Shown here one piece after another: positions 10,110 through 19,503 of a stretch of 59,977 bases of DNA. Position 1 is the stretch's first letter. The number at the start of each line of letters is the position of its first letter. The position numbers and the translations under genes are program-made. Origin of the DNA: a virus; the IMG/VR virus record IMGVR_UViG_3300047281_000067, positions 1 through 59,977 of that record; one strand, written 5' to 3'. The notes under the pieces were generated by a model. It searched no databases. It worked only from the letters and a program-made list of their open reading frames with translations, and was not told the DNA's origin.

Positions 10110-11210
10110 ATGTCAATCGAACAATACAACCTAAACACCAAGACCGACTATCTAAATCGCAAGATGTTTCTTGACCCAGCCGGTCCAGTCACCATCCAGC
10201 GATTTGAAGAAGTAAAATACAAAAAGATTGCTGACTTTGAAGAAACTGCCCGCGGGTTCTTTTGGCAACCAGAGGAAATTAGTCTGACTAAAGATGCTGG
10301 TGACTTTAAAGATGCTAGTGATGCAGTCAAGCATATCTTTACCAGCAATCTACTACGACAAACTGCGTTAGATAGTTTACAAGGCCGCGCCCCTAGTCAG
10401 GTGTTTATGCCTGTCGTAAGTCTTCCGGAGCTGGAAGCATTGATTTATAACTGGACCTTCTTTGAAACTAATATTCATAGTAAGTCATATAGTCACATCA
10501 TCCGTAATATCTACAATGTCCCTAAAGATGTGTTCAACACCATCCATGACACACAACAGATTATTGATATGGCTAGCTCAGTTGGTAATTACTATGAAGC
10601 ATTACATGTCATTAACTGTAAAAAACAACTTGGTGAAGTTATCGTAGAAAAAGAACATATTAAAGCAATCTGGATGGCGCTTCACGCAAGTTATGCGCTT
10701 GAAGCATTCCGTTTCATGGTATCATTCGCAACATCACTTGCCATGGTAGAGAATCGTATCTTCATGGGTAATGGCAATATCATCAGCCTGATTCTACAAG
10801 ATGAACTATTACACAAGGGCTGGACAGCTTATCTTATCAATCAAGTAGTTAAAGAGGATAGTCGTTTTGCTGCTATCAAAGCAGAATGCGAAGATGAAGT
10901 ATACGCCTTGTATATGGATGTTATACGCGAAGAAAAGGGATGGGCTGATTACTTGTTTAAAATGGGACCTGTTATTGGTCTGAATGCTAATATTCTTAAA
11001 GACTTTGTTGACTTTACTGCTGTTGGTGCTCTGAAAGAAATTGGGATTAAGTATCAAAGTACTGCCCCAAAAACTACTCCTATTCCCTGGTTTAACAAAC
11101 ATGTCAATACTAGCAACAAGCAAACAGCATTACAAGAATCGGAAAGCACAAATTACGTAATAGGAATAATGTCCGAAAACATTGACTATGACGCACTTCC
11201 CGTGTTATAA
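10110..11210 (+). CDS. nrdB: Ribonucleotide reductase beta subunit, 366 aa
   Basis: Partner of the alpha subunit; its di-metal site generates the radical needed for catalysis. Recognisable elements include MFLDPAGPVTIQRFEEVKYKK at the N-terminus, the metal-ligand segment FFETNIHSKSYSH, a middle helix SVGNYYEALHVINC, and DELLHKGW carrying further ligands. Length is normal for NrdB. It starts nine bases after nrdA, so the two form one operon. Whether the cofactor is iron or manganese cannot be told from sequence. Confidence 0.94.
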   Translation: MSIEQYNLNTKTDYLNRKMFLDPAGPVTIQRFEEVKYKKIADFEETARGFFWQPEEISLTKDAGDFKDASDAVKHIFTSNLLRQTALDSLQGRAPSQVFMPVVSLPELEALIYNWTFFETNIHSKSYSHIIRNIYNVPKDVFNTIHDTQQIIDMASSVGNYYEALHVINCKKQLGEVIVEKEHIKAIWMALHASYALEAFRFMVSFATSLAMVENRIFMGNGNIISLILQDELLHKGWTAYLINQVVKEDSRFAAIKAECEDEVYALYMDVIREEKGWADYLFKMGPVIGLNANILKDFVDFTAVGALKEIGIKYQSTAPKTTPIPWFNKHVNTSNKQTALQESESTNYVIGIMSENIDYDALPVL

Positions 11211-11228
11211 TAATTTAAGGAGAATAAA

Positions 11229-11468
11229 ATGACAGCAGTTATCTGGAGTAAATATCATTGTCCCTATTGCGAACAAGCAAAAGCACTTTTAAAACAAAAT
11301 GAAATTGTTTTTGAAGAGCGTAAAATAGGCGACGGATGGACAAGAGAAGATTTATTAGAAGCTATTCCTAACGCTAGGACAGTGCCTCAGATTTTAATAG
11401 ATGGCACACTAATCGGTGGATTCACCGAACTTAAACAAAAACTAAACAAGGAACAACATGAATTTTAA
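11229..11468 (+). CDS. Glutaredoxin, 79 aa
   Basis: Small thiol oxidoreductase with the active site CPYC at residues 11-14 (WSKYHCPYCEQAKALL), the cis-proline region RTVPQILIDG and the C-terminal GGFTELKQ. These are typical glutaredoxin features. Placed directly after nrdAB behind an AAGGAG ribosome site, it most likely re-reduces the C-terminal dithiol of the phage reductase. Its 3' end overlaps the next gene. Confidence 0.92.
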   Translation: MTAVIWSKYHCPYCEQAKALLKQNEIVFEERKIGDGWTREDLLEAIPNARTVPQILIDGTLIGGFTELKQKLNKEQHEF

Positions 11469-11763
11469 TATCGATACGGGCACAGTAATGACTTTTAAAC
11501 TAAACAGCGGTGAGGAACTTATCGCTAAGGTAGTAGACGTCCAAGGTCAGTTTGTTAAAGTAACAGAACCTGTATCTATCGCGCCTAGTCCACAGGGTAT
11601 GGGACTGGTTCCAAGTATGTTTACCGCAGAACCCAAGGATGACGCAGTGATAAATATTAATAGCGTTTCACTATATGCTTTGACTGAGGAATCAGTTAAG
11701 TTTAAATACATTGAAGCAACTACTGGAATTAAAATCCCAGAGAAGAAAATTATACTAGGTTAA
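11458..11763 (+). CDS. Sm-like (Lsm/Hfq-fold) phage protein, 101 aa
   Basis: The sequence GTVMTFKLNSGEELIAKVV followed by GQFVKVTEPVSIAPSPQG fits the strand pattern of Sm-like folds (VxLxxGxxxxGxV type). Small proteins of this kind occur in T4-like phages. A role in binding RNA or as a structural adaptor is possible. The call rests on pattern only. It sits between the nucleotide cluster and the tail tip genes. Confidence 0.5.
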   Translation: MNFNIDTGTVMTFKLNSGEELIAKVVDVQGQFVKVTEPVSIAPSPQGMGLVPSMFTAEPKDDAVININSVSLYALTEESVKFKYIEATTGIKIPEKKIILG

Positions 11764-11766
11764 AGA

Positions 11767-12048
11767 ATGGCAGCACTGAGTAGAGTAGGAGATACAAATG
11801 CACCAGGCGGCGCTATAATGCGTGGCGCCAGTACTGTGTTTGCCAACGGCATCGCAGTAGGGTTACATAGTAGTCAGATTACTCCTCATGCTCCATGGGG
11901 AAAACCTCACCCGCCGCACGAAGCAGCAATGACAACTGATGGTAGTCCTACTGTGTTCGCAGAAGGTGCACCAATACTCAGAGTAGGGTCAGGTAATACA
12001 TGTGGTCATAGTATAGTCCAAGGCAGCCCGGATGTATTTGTACCATGA
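11767..12048 (+). CDS. PAAR-domain tail spike tip protein, 93 aa
   Basis: Gly/His-rich sequence (MAALSRVGDTNAPGGAI, GLHSSQITPHAPWGKPHPPHE, GNTCGHSIVQGSPDVFVP) with the repeating hairpin pattern of PAAR proteins. These cap the central spike of contractile tails and bind a metal through conserved His and Cys residues. Length matches single-domain PAAR proteins. Its stop overlaps the start of the next structural gene. It indicates a myovirus-type contractile tail. Confidence 0.88.
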   Translation: MAALSRVGDTNAPGGAIMRGASTVFANGIAVGLHSSQITPHAPWGKPHPPHEAAMTTDGSPTVFAEGAPILRVGSGNTCGHSIVQGSPDVFVP

Positions 12049-14309
12049 GTAATTCAGGAAAACAAAGTCCACTTGGTGTAAACACACTAGGTTCACTATT
12101 ACAAAATACTGGATTTAGAATAAACTCAGTTGCCGCTAGTTATATGGGGTCAAGTACGTCAGTATCTAACTATACTTTTGGTACTCTGTGTAGTAGCACT
12201 TGTCTAAATGTATTGACTACTTCTATTCGTAGAGCATTTACAGATGGGTCACTCAATACCACGACATATAACAATCTAATATCAATTGGTAGCGGATCAA
12301 TACCGGCTCTTGGAAACTCCAAAGCACCAACCTATACTTGGACTGGTGCTCCTACTTGGAACCCTTATCTTACTACTGAGATAACAAGTTATGGTTATGC
12401 TCGATTATTTGCGCTACAAGCGTATAATGAGTTTAACTATAATGGATCGTTGCCGGTATACAAAGATTTTTTAATGTCATTCATGGCTGCGTCTGGGTTT
12501 ATTGACCAATCAAACTCTGCTATACTGACAGTTTTTAACTCAATTGATTTTGTCGCCGGTACCTACAGCAACATGAATGACTTGATTAGTGCTGATATAA
12601 CTGGAGTAAGTTTATCAACTACAGTGTTTGGTCAAGATTTAGTTACAAGCGGCAAAGCAATTGACCTATCAACGATATCTACTTTTGGCCTACCATCTAA
12701 TCTATTATCAACTCTTAACACATATAATGCGATAACACCTTCACTGAGTCTGGCGTTGTTATCAAGTGGTATGTCGGTGTCTGAGATATCAGATATATTA
12801 GGCAAAGTAAGTATTCCTAGCACATTACAGCAGCGTAATATTTACGGTGCGTTTATGATTATAGTAGGTCAAGACTTAACTGATATACTTATTCCGCTGA
12901 ACTGTAAAACACAGGGATTAGAGTCGTTAGCTGAGTTGTTGAACCCTCAAAAACTATTCCCTAATAGCTATCCTTCTTTAACTGTACCGGTATATAACGC
13001 ATCGGCCGGTCCTACTAATAGTAAGACATATTATCCTATATATGAAGATGGTGGAGTTAGTTCGCGTATAACTAGTCAATCGTTTGGTGAATATCTTCAA
13101 GATATACTTCCTGCTGATGTTGCGATAGCCGCAGGCGCATTTGGTGCAACGATGAGACAGATACGAAATGTATCTGCTATCCCTATTGAAAAGTTTGCGC
13201 AAGTAGTCAGTAATATTGAAACAACACAAGACTTATCAGTAAACGGAACAAGCGTTCCAGTTGATGCTGCTCTGGCAAATAATGCTTTATCATTGATCGC
13301 ATTAGGTAGTGGCCCGCACGGTACATACACCATGTCTAACTTTCTCGGTTGTATGTCGGGCTTACCGTATGATTGGAAAACAATTCAGAGTCTTATCATT
13401 GCGTTACAGACACCTGCGCTATCCAGCATATATAGTGCGATATACGCCAGATTGATATCAGGGATTGTGTTGAATATTGATTCAGACATACAGACATTGA
13501 TTGACTCAGCCAACGCGGAGATAGCAGCGATTAAAGCTGCTCAAACTACTAAGTCAACACAATTAAACACACTGTGGAATATTACAGGTACGCAATTGAC
13601 AATAGAACAGCGTGCCAGAGTTAACGGGTTACCTGAACTACCTTCCCCGCGTGTAACTACTATGTCAACTTTTCCTACTATTCAATATTCTTTTGTGGAT
13701 CAAATAGTACGATACGCAAAGAATACTGTACCGCATATGTATGCTCAGACTCTTGAAGCTATATCTGATCTTACTGGTATAGGTGGACAAAGCATAGTAG
13801 GAATGATGCGTGAAGCACGAAATACTGCTACACTAATGGCAGCAGGTATTACATTAGACAATAATATTCCGGATTCCTTGTCTGTAACTGACCAAACTTC
13901 GCTAATAGCAAATGGTACTATACAGGCTGCTGTTTCAGGTACTGGTATACCCGGTACCGGTATGCCGGTCTCTGGCATACTTGATGGGCTAGAACTTACT
14001 ATCCCTGCAATATTAGCACAGACTGACAGTACAGGGTCTCTACTAGTTCCCGCGCAATATGGAGTGTATGATCCAACAACAAATTCATATACTCTAACTA
14101 ATCCACTTTTTGGTGGAATAGGACAGCCAGTTGACACTGGCTCAGTAAGTGAACCGGGTAGCTTTGCTGGTTCACTATATCAGGGACTACTTCCCCCTGA
14201 ATTAAATGTTATATACACTTCTGGTGTATTATTACCGGCAACACCTACTATACAATCAGCAATAGACGAAGTAGTCGCTTGTAACTGTGATTGTTGGCAA
14301 GCTGTTTAG
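12045..14309 (+). CDS. Large virion structural protein, 754 aa
   Basis: A long Ser/Thr/Ile-rich protein overlapping the PAAR gene by four bases. It has no enzyme motif. Residues near 500-530 (SDIQTLIDSANAEIAAIKAA) look coiled-coil. The C-terminus ends with a cysteine cluster ACNCDCW. Position after the spike tip gene suggests a baseplate or tail-tip protein. Large proteins in this position are known in marine T4-like phages, but the exact role is unknown. Confidence 0.65.
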   Translation: MSNSGKQSPLGVNTLGSLLQNTGFRINSVAASYMGSSTSVSNYTFGTLCSSTCLNVLTTSIRRAFTDGSLNTTTYNNLISIGSGSIPALGNSKAPTYTWTGAPTWNPYLTTEITSYGYARLFALQAYNEFNYNGSLPVYKDFLMSFMAASGFIDQSNSAILTVFNSIDFVAGTYSNMNDLISADITGVSLSTTVFGQDLVTSGKAIDLSTISTFGLPSNLLSTLNTYNAITPSLSLALLSSGMSVSEISDILGKVSIPSTLQQRNIYGAFMIIVGQDLTDILIPLNCKTQGLESLAELLNPQKLFPNSYPSLTVPVYNASAGPTNSKTYYPIYEDGGVSSRITSQSFGEYLQDILPADVAIAAGAFGATMRQIRNVSAIPIEKFAQVVSNIETTQDLSVNGTSVPVDAALANNALSLIALGSGPHGTYTMSNFLGCMSGLPYDWKTIQSLIIALQTPALSSIYSAIYARLISGIVLNIDSDIQTLIDSANAEIAAIKAAQTTKSTQLNTLWNITGTQLTIEQRARVNGLPELPSPRVTTMSTFPTIQYSFVDQIVRYAKNTVPHMYAQTLEAISDLTGIGGQSIVGMMREARNTATLMAAGITLDNNIPDSLSVTDQTSLIANGTIQAAVSGTGIPGTGMPVSGILDGLELTIPAILAQTDSTGSLLVPAQYGVYDPTTNSYTLTNPLFGGIGQPVDTGSVSEPGSFAGSLYQGLLPPELNVIYTSGVLLPATPTIQSAIDEVVACNCDCWQAV

Positions 14310-14370
14310 CACTCATCTCAGTTGTCGGTAAATTAACCTGTAGTAATACAGGTCTATTATAGGAGATCCT

Positions 14371-14976
14371 ATGTCTAATTTGACATCGCAGATTAATAAC
14401 CTGCTAAAATTTAACATCAGTATTATGATACTAGTATTTGGATTGTGTTTAACATTCACGCAGTCCAGATATACTATGTTTTCACCAACTGGTGAAGAAA
14501 GATCAATACCTACTATTAATGTAGACGCTTCTCAGTTAGCATGTATGGCTAAGAACATTTTTTATGAAGCAGGTGGCGAAACTATTCTGGGACAAGCAGC
14601 AGTTGCCAGAGTTGTTCTAAATCGTGTATATCATGGATTTGCTAAAACACCCTGCGCTGTTATCCATCAAGCTACTATAGTAGACAAAGTTAATACTATG
14701 TCGGGTGAGACAGAGCAAGTAAAGGTGTGTCAGTTTAGTTGGGTATGTGAGAGCAAAGAAGAACCTAATAAAAATAATCCTAAGTACATACAAGCTAAAG
14801 CAGTTGCTTACGAGGTATTAGTTAACGACAAATATAAAGAAGTTGTGCCACGATCTACTCTATTCTTTCATAATTTACAATCAGTCCCGGGATGGTCATA
14901 CAGACAAGTTGCTAAAATAGGAAATCATATTTTCTATTCTAAAAAAGAAAATGTCAAGCGTCCACTTGACACTTAA
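14371..14976 (+). CDS. SleB/CwlJ-type cell wall hydrolase (probable lysin), 201 aa
   Basis: An N-terminal hydrophobic segment (ISIMILVFGLCLTF, about residues 15-30) is a membrane anchor or signal-arrest sequence, consistent with export without a holin pore. The catalytic domain starts near residue 55 with ACMAKNIFYEAGGETILGQAAVARVVLNRV, the Hydrolase_2 signature with the catalytic Glu in YEAGGE. It ends with STLFFHN. Family members cut peptidoglycan glycan strands. The likely role is host lysis or, given the tail genes upstream, local wall degradation. AGGAGAT upstream is a good ribosome site. Confidence 0.87.
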   Translation: MSNLTSQINNLLKFNISIMILVFGLCLTFTQSRYTMFSPTGEERSIPTINVDASQLACMAKNIFYEAGGETILGQAAVARVVLNRVYHGFAKTPCAVIHQATIVDKVNTMSGETEQVKVCQFSWVCESKEEPNKNNPKYIQAKAVAYEVLVNDKYKEVVPRSTLFFHNLQSVPGWSYRQVAKIGNHIFYSKKENVKRPLDT

Positions 14977-14999
14977 ATACAATATACATAAGGAAATTA

Positions 15000-16100
15000 A
15001 TGAGTTATCTATTCACATCAGAGTCAGTAAGCGAAGGTCACCCGGATAAAGTAGCAGATGCTATTAGTGACGCAGTATTAGATTTAGTAATGGCAGCGCA
15101 AAATTCAGCATTACGTTGCGCATGTGAGACATTGGTCACTACAAATAGAGTTGTGGTCGCCGGCGAATTCAAGGGTGAATTACCTACTGACAGTGTTGAT
15201 ACAGCGATACGCAAAGTAATCAAGGACATAGGGTATGAACAATCAGGATTTGATTGGCGTACAGTAGAAATTACTAATCTATTACACGGACAAAGTGCTG
15301 ATATTGCCATGGGCACTGACAACTTTGGCGCCGGCGATCAGGGTCTAATGTTTGGGTATGCGTGTAATGAGACCGCGGATTATATGCCAAGTGCTATTTA
15401 TTGGAGTCATAAAATCGTAGAAGCGTTAACTCGTGTACGCAAGAGTGGTGCTATGGAATGGTTAGGACCTGATGCCAAGAGTCAAGTAACTTTTGAGTAT
15501 GATGATAATGGTGTACCAAAGCGAATTGCTAAGGTAGTCTGTTCTACTCAACATAGTGAAGAGGCTCCCATTGATTTAGTCAGAGTTTCAATTGAGCATC
15601 TTATTCGTGAAGTATTGCCTGCTAACTTAGTAGATAGTACGACTGAGTTTCACATTAACCCAACTGGCCGATTCGTCATCGGCGGACCAGATGGTGACAC
15701 CGGTCTTACTGGTCGTAAAATCATTGTTGACACCTACGGAGGTTCTTGCCCGCACGGCGGCGGCGCATTCTCTGGTAAAGATCCAACTAAAGTGGACCGT
15801 TCTGCTGCGTACATGATGCGTTACCTTGCTAAGAACATCGTGGCAAGCGGTAAAGCAGATTGGTCAACTGTACAAATCAGCTACGCCATTGGATTGAAAG
15901 ACCCTATGAGCTTCTATGTCGAATGTGCTGATGCCCAACAAGGCAGAGACTTGACGAAGTGGATACGTGAAAATGTTGATCTAACACCGAAGGGTATTAT
16001 TGATCGTTTTGATTTATTCCGCCCGATCTATCATACCACTACCAACTATGGACACTTCGGCAAGGCGAATTTACCTTGGGAAAAGATAGACTTGTTTTAA
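15000..16100 (+). CDS. metK: S-adenosylmethionine synthetase, 366 aa
   Basis: Makes SAM from methionine and ATP. Hallmarks seen: FTSESVSEGHPDKVADAISD at the N-terminus, GAGDQGLMFGYACNET, GPDGDTGLTGRKIIVDTYG, and GGGAFSGKDPTKVDRSAAY. All catalytic motifs are intact; length is only slightly below the cellular enzymes (about 384 aa). Together with the MTA/SAH nucleosidase at 37510, the two radical SAM proteins and the IscU-like scaffold, it suggests that the phage boosts SAM supply. SAM could feed methylation or radical chemistry; which is inference. Confidence 0.95.
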   Translation: MSYLFTSESVSEGHPDKVADAISDAVLDLVMAAQNSALRCACETLVTTNRVVVAGEFKGELPTDSVDTAIRKVIKDIGYEQSGFDWRTVEITNLLHGQSADIAMGTDNFGAGDQGLMFGYACNETADYMPSAIYWSHKIVEALTRVRKSGAMEWLGPDAKSQVTFEYDDNGVPKRIAKVVCSTQHSEEAPIDLVRVSIEHLIREVLPANLVDSTTEFHINPTGRFVIGGPDGDTGLTGRKIIVDTYGGSCPHGGGAFSGKDPTKVDRSAAYMMRYLAKNIVASGKADWSTVQISYAIGLKDPMSFYVECADAQQGRDLTKWIRENVDLTPKGIIDRFDLFRPIYHTTTNYGHFGKANLPWEKIDLF

Positions 16101-16125
16101 GTATATCATCGTGTTATAATGTAAC

Positions 16126-16716
16126 ATGGATAATGATATTAATATAGTAAGTTCTAGTCCGGAACGGTACACGTTCCAAACTCTATCCTCCTCTAAGAAA
16201 TTAGAAGAGGATCCCTCCAATGAATCAGCGCAAGCAATGCTAGAATGGTATGAGCAGCTACGATTAGCAGAGTCAACTAAAGTAGTTGATCCGGAATGGC
16301 AAAAAGATAACATGGAGTATGATTTAAGATCAACTCCGTGGATACTGGAAAAAGTCAGATCAGATGAAGTGTATGCTCAACATCTATATGCAGGAATGTG
16401 TAATAGAGACTTCACCAAAAATGAAGTATGGCCTCTGTTGACAGAAAAAAAATGGTGTTGTAGCTGGAGAGCAGCCGGTGGCATTATTGCTAATATGCGT
16501 GAAGAAGGTGATTATATAGACTGGTACTGTTCCGGAATACGCGGTGATGAAAAGATTGATGATGATCAATTTCGTGAGATGACAAAAATACAACAAGAGC
16601 GATATCTAGCAGGAAACGCATTTGTAAGTGAAGGGGTTGTCACTGATGAAATTGAGCAAGACTTGTTGAAATTGGGCTGGGTAGTACTTCCAGAGGACAT
16701 GGATCAGACGATCTAG
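16126..16716 (+). CDS. Hypothetical phage protein, 196 aa
   Basis: Soluble, acidic protein with several Trp residues (TEKKWCCSWRAAGGIIANMR, YIDWYCSGIRG). No recognised domain. Its N-terminus is low complexity (NIVSSSPERYTFQTLSSSKK). It lies between metK and an alpha/beta hydrolase with short gaps, so it is likely cotranscribed. Confidence 0.6.
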   Translation: MDNDINIVSSSPERYTFQTLSSSKKLEEDPSNESAQAMLEWYEQLRLAESTKVVDPEWQKDNMEYDLRSTPWILEKVRSDEVYAQHLYAGMCNRDFTKNEVWPLLTEKKWCCSWRAAGGIIANMREEGDYIDWYCSGIRGDEKIDDDQFREMTKIQQERYLAGNAFVSEGVVTDEIEQDLLKLGWVVLPEDMDQTI

Positions 16717-16727
16717 ATAAATAGTAT

Positions 16728-17309
16728 ATGAAATTAGTTTATATACACGGCGCCAGCGCCACTTCTGATAGTTTTAATTACATACGCGACCATTTAGCAC
16801 ACGATGACATGGTGATTGAATACGATAGTGCTCACGGATTTACGCACAATCTAGCAATGATGAAAGACTTGCTTAAAGATGTTAATGATATCTTCTTTAT
16901 TGCTCATAGTCTAGGTGGAATCTATGCGATTCATCTTGCTCAGTATTTTACTAATACCGTATTAGCAGCAGTTACTATAAGTACACCGTACGGTGGTAGC
17001 AAAGCTGCTGACTATGCTAAATTCTTTTTACCATTCTCAAGACTTCTACGAGATATAGGCCCTCATAGTGATCCAATGGTGCTTACTGATACTATAAAGA
17101 TTACTCATCCATGGACAAACATTGTGACAACTGCAGGGGCAAGTCCATTCATGGTGGAGCCTAATGACGGTGTTGTCACCCTTGCTAGTATGCGTAAGCA
17201 CGCCCGAGATATGACATTAGTTGAGTTAGAACACAATCATTACGAAGTAGTCATGTCTATGAAGACAATAAATATTATTAAAGATAAAATACAATCTATA
17301 GGAAAATAA
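16728..17309 (+). CDS. Alpha/beta hydrolase, 193 aa
   Basis: The start MKLVYIHGASATSDSF provides the oxyanion-hole HG motif, and FIAHSLGGIYAIHLA contains the nucleophile elbow (AHSLGG, Ser near residue 63). ASPFMVEPNDGVVTLAS supplies the likely acid and HNHYEVV the histidine. The fold is that of small lipases or esterases. In a phage it might act on lipids or host surface esters. Substrate unknown. Confidence 0.8.
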   Translation: MKLVYIHGASATSDSFNYIRDHLAHDDMVIEYDSAHGFTHNLAMMKDLLKDVNDIFFIAHSLGGIYAIHLAQYFTNTVLAAVTISTPYGGSKAADYAKFFLPFSRLLRDIGPHSDPMVLTDTIKITHPWTNIVTTAGASPFMVEPNDGVVTLASMRKHARDMTLVELEHNHYEVVMSMKTINIIKDKIQSIGK

Positions 17310-17310
17310 C

Positions 17311-17694
17311 ATGGCATATTCAGACAAGGTCGTTGACCACTACGAAAACCCCCGCAACGTCGGCACCTTTTCAAAAGATGATGAGGATGTGGGCACGGGC
17401 ATGGTGGGAGCCCCGGCATGTGGTGACGTGATGAAGTTACAGATTAAAGTAGTCGATGGTATCATTACTGACGCCCGCTTTAAAACATATGGTTGCGGAA
17501 GTGCTATCGCTAGTTCCAGTTTGATTACGGAAATGGTCAAGGGAATGTCACTGGACCAAGCGACGGCTATCAAGAACAGTGAGTTAGCCGAAGAACTTGC
17601 CCTACCACCAGTTAAGATTCATTGCTCTATTTTAGCGGAAGATGCGATTAAAGCCGCAGTTGCTGATTATAGAGCCAAGCATTTAGCAGTTTGA
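17311..17694 (+). CDS. iscU: IscU-like iron-sulfur cluster scaffold, 127 aa
   Basis: Full-length IscU homologue. It starts MAYSDKVVDHYENPRNVGTF and has the three cluster-binding cysteines: GAPACGDVMKL, KTYGCGSAIASS and HCSILAEDAIKAAV. The HscA-binding LPPVK motif (ELALPPVKIHC) is also present. Cellular IscU builds [2Fe-2S] clusters on these cysteines. The phage copy may supply clusters to its own radical SAM proteins or divert the host assembly machinery. No IscS is seen in the window. Confidence 0.93.
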   Translation: MAYSDKVVDHYENPRNVGTFSKDDEDVGTGMVGAPACGDVMKLQIKVVDGIITDARFKTYGCGSAIASSSLITEMVKGMSLDQATAIKNSELAEELALPPVKIHCSILAEDAIKAAVADYRAKHLAV

Positions 17695-17722
17695 TTAAAC
17701 ACATTGGGTAGATTGATCTAGA

Positions 17723-18706
17723 ATGAAACCATTAATATCCGTAAATTTTGTACCCGGTAGCCATGGCAATTTTCTGAAACAATTGCTGGATTTAGTTTTT
17801 GCTGAACGTAGATGGAGCAAAAGCCCAGTGACCGCGGCGGGAACATGGCATTTACACATTACTGATAAAGAATTATGTAAGAATGCCCCTCCGCAGAAAT
17901 TTCAGAAGCACCACTATTACAGAAATGCTGACGTGCTCCCCGATTTTATAGACCGCTCAAGTTGGGCGGTCTTCAGCGACCCAGCTATTAATATAACAGT
18001 AGAAACAATTCAAGAAAAGATTCTAATTAGTATGTATTTTGCTAGAGTAGGAGATGATCTTCCACTTTCTGCTATTGAAATCAGTGAATTAAATATGGAA
18101 AACTTTATATATACCTGGATTTTGAAAAATAAAGTAGATGTACCGGACTTGCCGTACTTACCATACAGATTGCACTTATTCGAAGATGTATTGCGTGATG
18201 TGTATCAATTTAAAAATACAGTCCCGAATGAAATAGATGTGATTAAATTTTGGTCAAAGGATATAACAAGAATTGATCGTCATCTTGACGCTAGTGCTAA
18301 ATTTTTGGAATCATCAAAACATACTATCTACCACTTTAGAATGATTTGGTTATACAATCATATCGATTGCTTAAATGCAATTAGAGAAATAAGTAATCAA
18401 TTTAATATTCCTATTCTAGTGAGCGATGACGAAATTAGAACTACCATTGATTTTTTCAAGTCTACTATTAAAGAGTTACCTAACATTGATCTTGCCCAAC
18501 AAAAATTTGATGCCATTATAAGCGGCATAGATGTTACTCTACTTGATTTGGATATTAATAGCAAAATATTTCTGTGGTTGTTTTTACAACATCATTATTC
18601 TCTCTTGGATCAATCGGCTATTACTGAGTGGCCTAGTACCTCAATAGAAATGAGAGACAAAATATCATCAGCATTAAATACATCACTTACAGGAGAAGTA
18701 CAATGA
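17723..18706 (+). CDS. Hypothetical protein with N-terminal GSHGN motif, 327 aa
   Basis: The N-terminus KPLISVNFVPGSHGNFLKQLLD resembles the start of P-loop-like or sulfotransferase-like phage proteins, and a related start (LLYSGGSGGFFCLHLL) is found in the gene at 35898. The remainder is helical with no clear motif. It overlaps the next gene by four bases. Function unknown. Confidence 0.6.
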   Translation: MKPLISVNFVPGSHGNFLKQLLDLVFAERRWSKSPVTAAGTWHLHITDKELCKNAPPQKFQKHHYYRNADVLPDFIDRSSWAVFSDPAINITVETIQEKILISMYFARVGDDLPLSAIEISELNMENFIYTWILKNKVDVPDLPYLPYRLHLFEDVLRDVYQFKNTVPNEIDVIKFWSKDITRIDRHLDASAKFLESSKHTIYHFRMIWLYNHIDCLNAIREISNQFNIPILVSDDEIRTTIDFFKSTIKELPNIDLAQQKFDAIISGIDVTLLDLDINSKIFLWLFLQHHYSLLDQSAITEWPSTSIEMRDKISSALNTSLTGEVQ

Positions 18707-18951
18707 GCAACGAGCAAGACAAAATCAAGCATAGCAAACGTATGCTAAAAGATGAAAACACTGTAAAAAAGCAAGTTGATATTGCTAAGCAACACGGCAC
18801 TCCAATTGAAGATCCGCACAAGTTTGCTAAGCGACATGCAATGACATGCGGTGATTCTAATTGCGTTATGTGCGGTAATCCACGAAAGTTCTTTAAAGAG
18901 ACTACGATCCAAGAACAACGATTCGATCAAACGAAGAATTGGGAAGATTGA
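18703..18951 (+). CDS. Small zinc-ribbon-like phage protein, 82 aa
   Basis: Lys-rich N-terminus, then a KFAKRHAMTCGDSNCVMCGN segment with Cys-x5-Cys-x2-Cys and a preceding His that could bind zinc, followed by PRKFFKETTIQEQRFD. Small proteins with this HAM-CG-x-CVMCGNPRK signature are common in large phages. Function unknown. Coupled to the gene upstream. Confidence 0.7.
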   Translation: MSNEQDKIKHSKRMLKDENTVKKQVDIAKQHGTPIEDPHKFAKRHAMTCGDSNCVMCGNPRKFFKETTIQEQRFDQTKNWED

Positions 18952-18972
18952 AAAATAAAAGTAGCAAATCGC

Positions 18973-19001
18973 TTGACAACAATGCGATGTGGTGCTATAA
19001 T
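18973..19001 (+). promoter_or_regulatory. Sigma-70-type promoter
   Basis: TTGACA at 18973, 17-base spacer, TATAAT ending at 19001. A small hairpin with an AGCTA stem and T-rich sequence follows at 19021-19060. Probably drives the 56-aa gene at 19080. Confidence 0.75.
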
Positions 19002-19079
19002 ACATACATGAACTAGAGAAAGAGCTAAAAAAGTAGCTTAATTTCTAGTATTTTTAAACCAGGACTAAATAGATATACT

Positions 19080-19250
19080 ATGATGAATTTTAACTGTCAA
19101 TCGCTGAAACATGCAGGCTTATGGTCACCCGTGACGATTGCCATGCTGTCTGCCTTTGAGGGGAATTATTCAACAGCACCGACAAGTATTCGCGGATCGA
19201 ATGATCAGGGCAGAATGAAACAGGGGTTCATAGAAGGATGGGATGATTAG
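19080..19250 (+). CDS. Small hypothetical protein, 56 aa
   Basis: Open frame starting MMNFNCQSLKHAGLWSPV and ending GFIEGWDD, just downstream of a promoter and followed 28 bases later by a terminator. Composition is protein-like. No family recognised. The upstream ribosome site is weak (GGACTAAATAG), so the start is tentative. Confidence 0.5.
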   Translation: MMNFNCQSLKHAGLWSPVTIAMLSAFEGNYSTAPTSIRGSNDQGRMKQGFIEGWDD

Positions 19251-19277
19251 TTAATCACACATCTTACAAGATTTATG

Positions 19278-19316
19278 AAACCCCTGGAAACGAAAGTTCT
19301 CAGGGGTTTTGTTTTT
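19278..19316 (+). terminator. Rho-independent terminator
   Basis: AAACCCCTG and CAGGGGTTT pair around a 14-base loop, followed by TTTTGTTTTT. Closes the unit with the 56-aa gene. Confidence 0.85.
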
Positions 19317-19343
19317 GTGTTGTAAAAGTACAACATTAAATTT

Positions 19344-19372
19344 TTGACAGTAAATGAATTTTATGATACAAT
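19344..19372 (+). promoter_or_regulatory. Promoter at the head of the tRNA region
   Basis: TTGACA, 17-base spacer, TACAAT. It lies directly after the terminator and before the first structured RNAs and tRNAs, so it may start the long tRNA transcript. Confidence 0.6.
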
Positions 19373-19503
19373 TAGATAAGAAAGAAAAATCTGATTGGCT
19401 CAAGGAGAATACTCTAACTTCTGAACAGTTCAAGCAATTGATTCTTCAGAAGGTAGAGCGTAACAAGAGTCAATCGGCTCAAGCTAGAAAACAACTAGCA
19501 TAA
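19354..19503 (+). CDS. Possible small protein, 49 aa
   Basis: Open frame beginning MNFMIQLDKKEKSDWLKENT, helical and Lys/Gln-rich. The only ATGs lie inside the spacer and -10 of the promoter above, so if that promoter is used the start codon would be missing from the mRNA. It may be read from upstream or not be a gene. Low confidence. Confidence 0.3.
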   Translation: MNFMIQLDKKEKSDWLKENTLTSEQFKQLILQKVERNKSQSAQARKQLA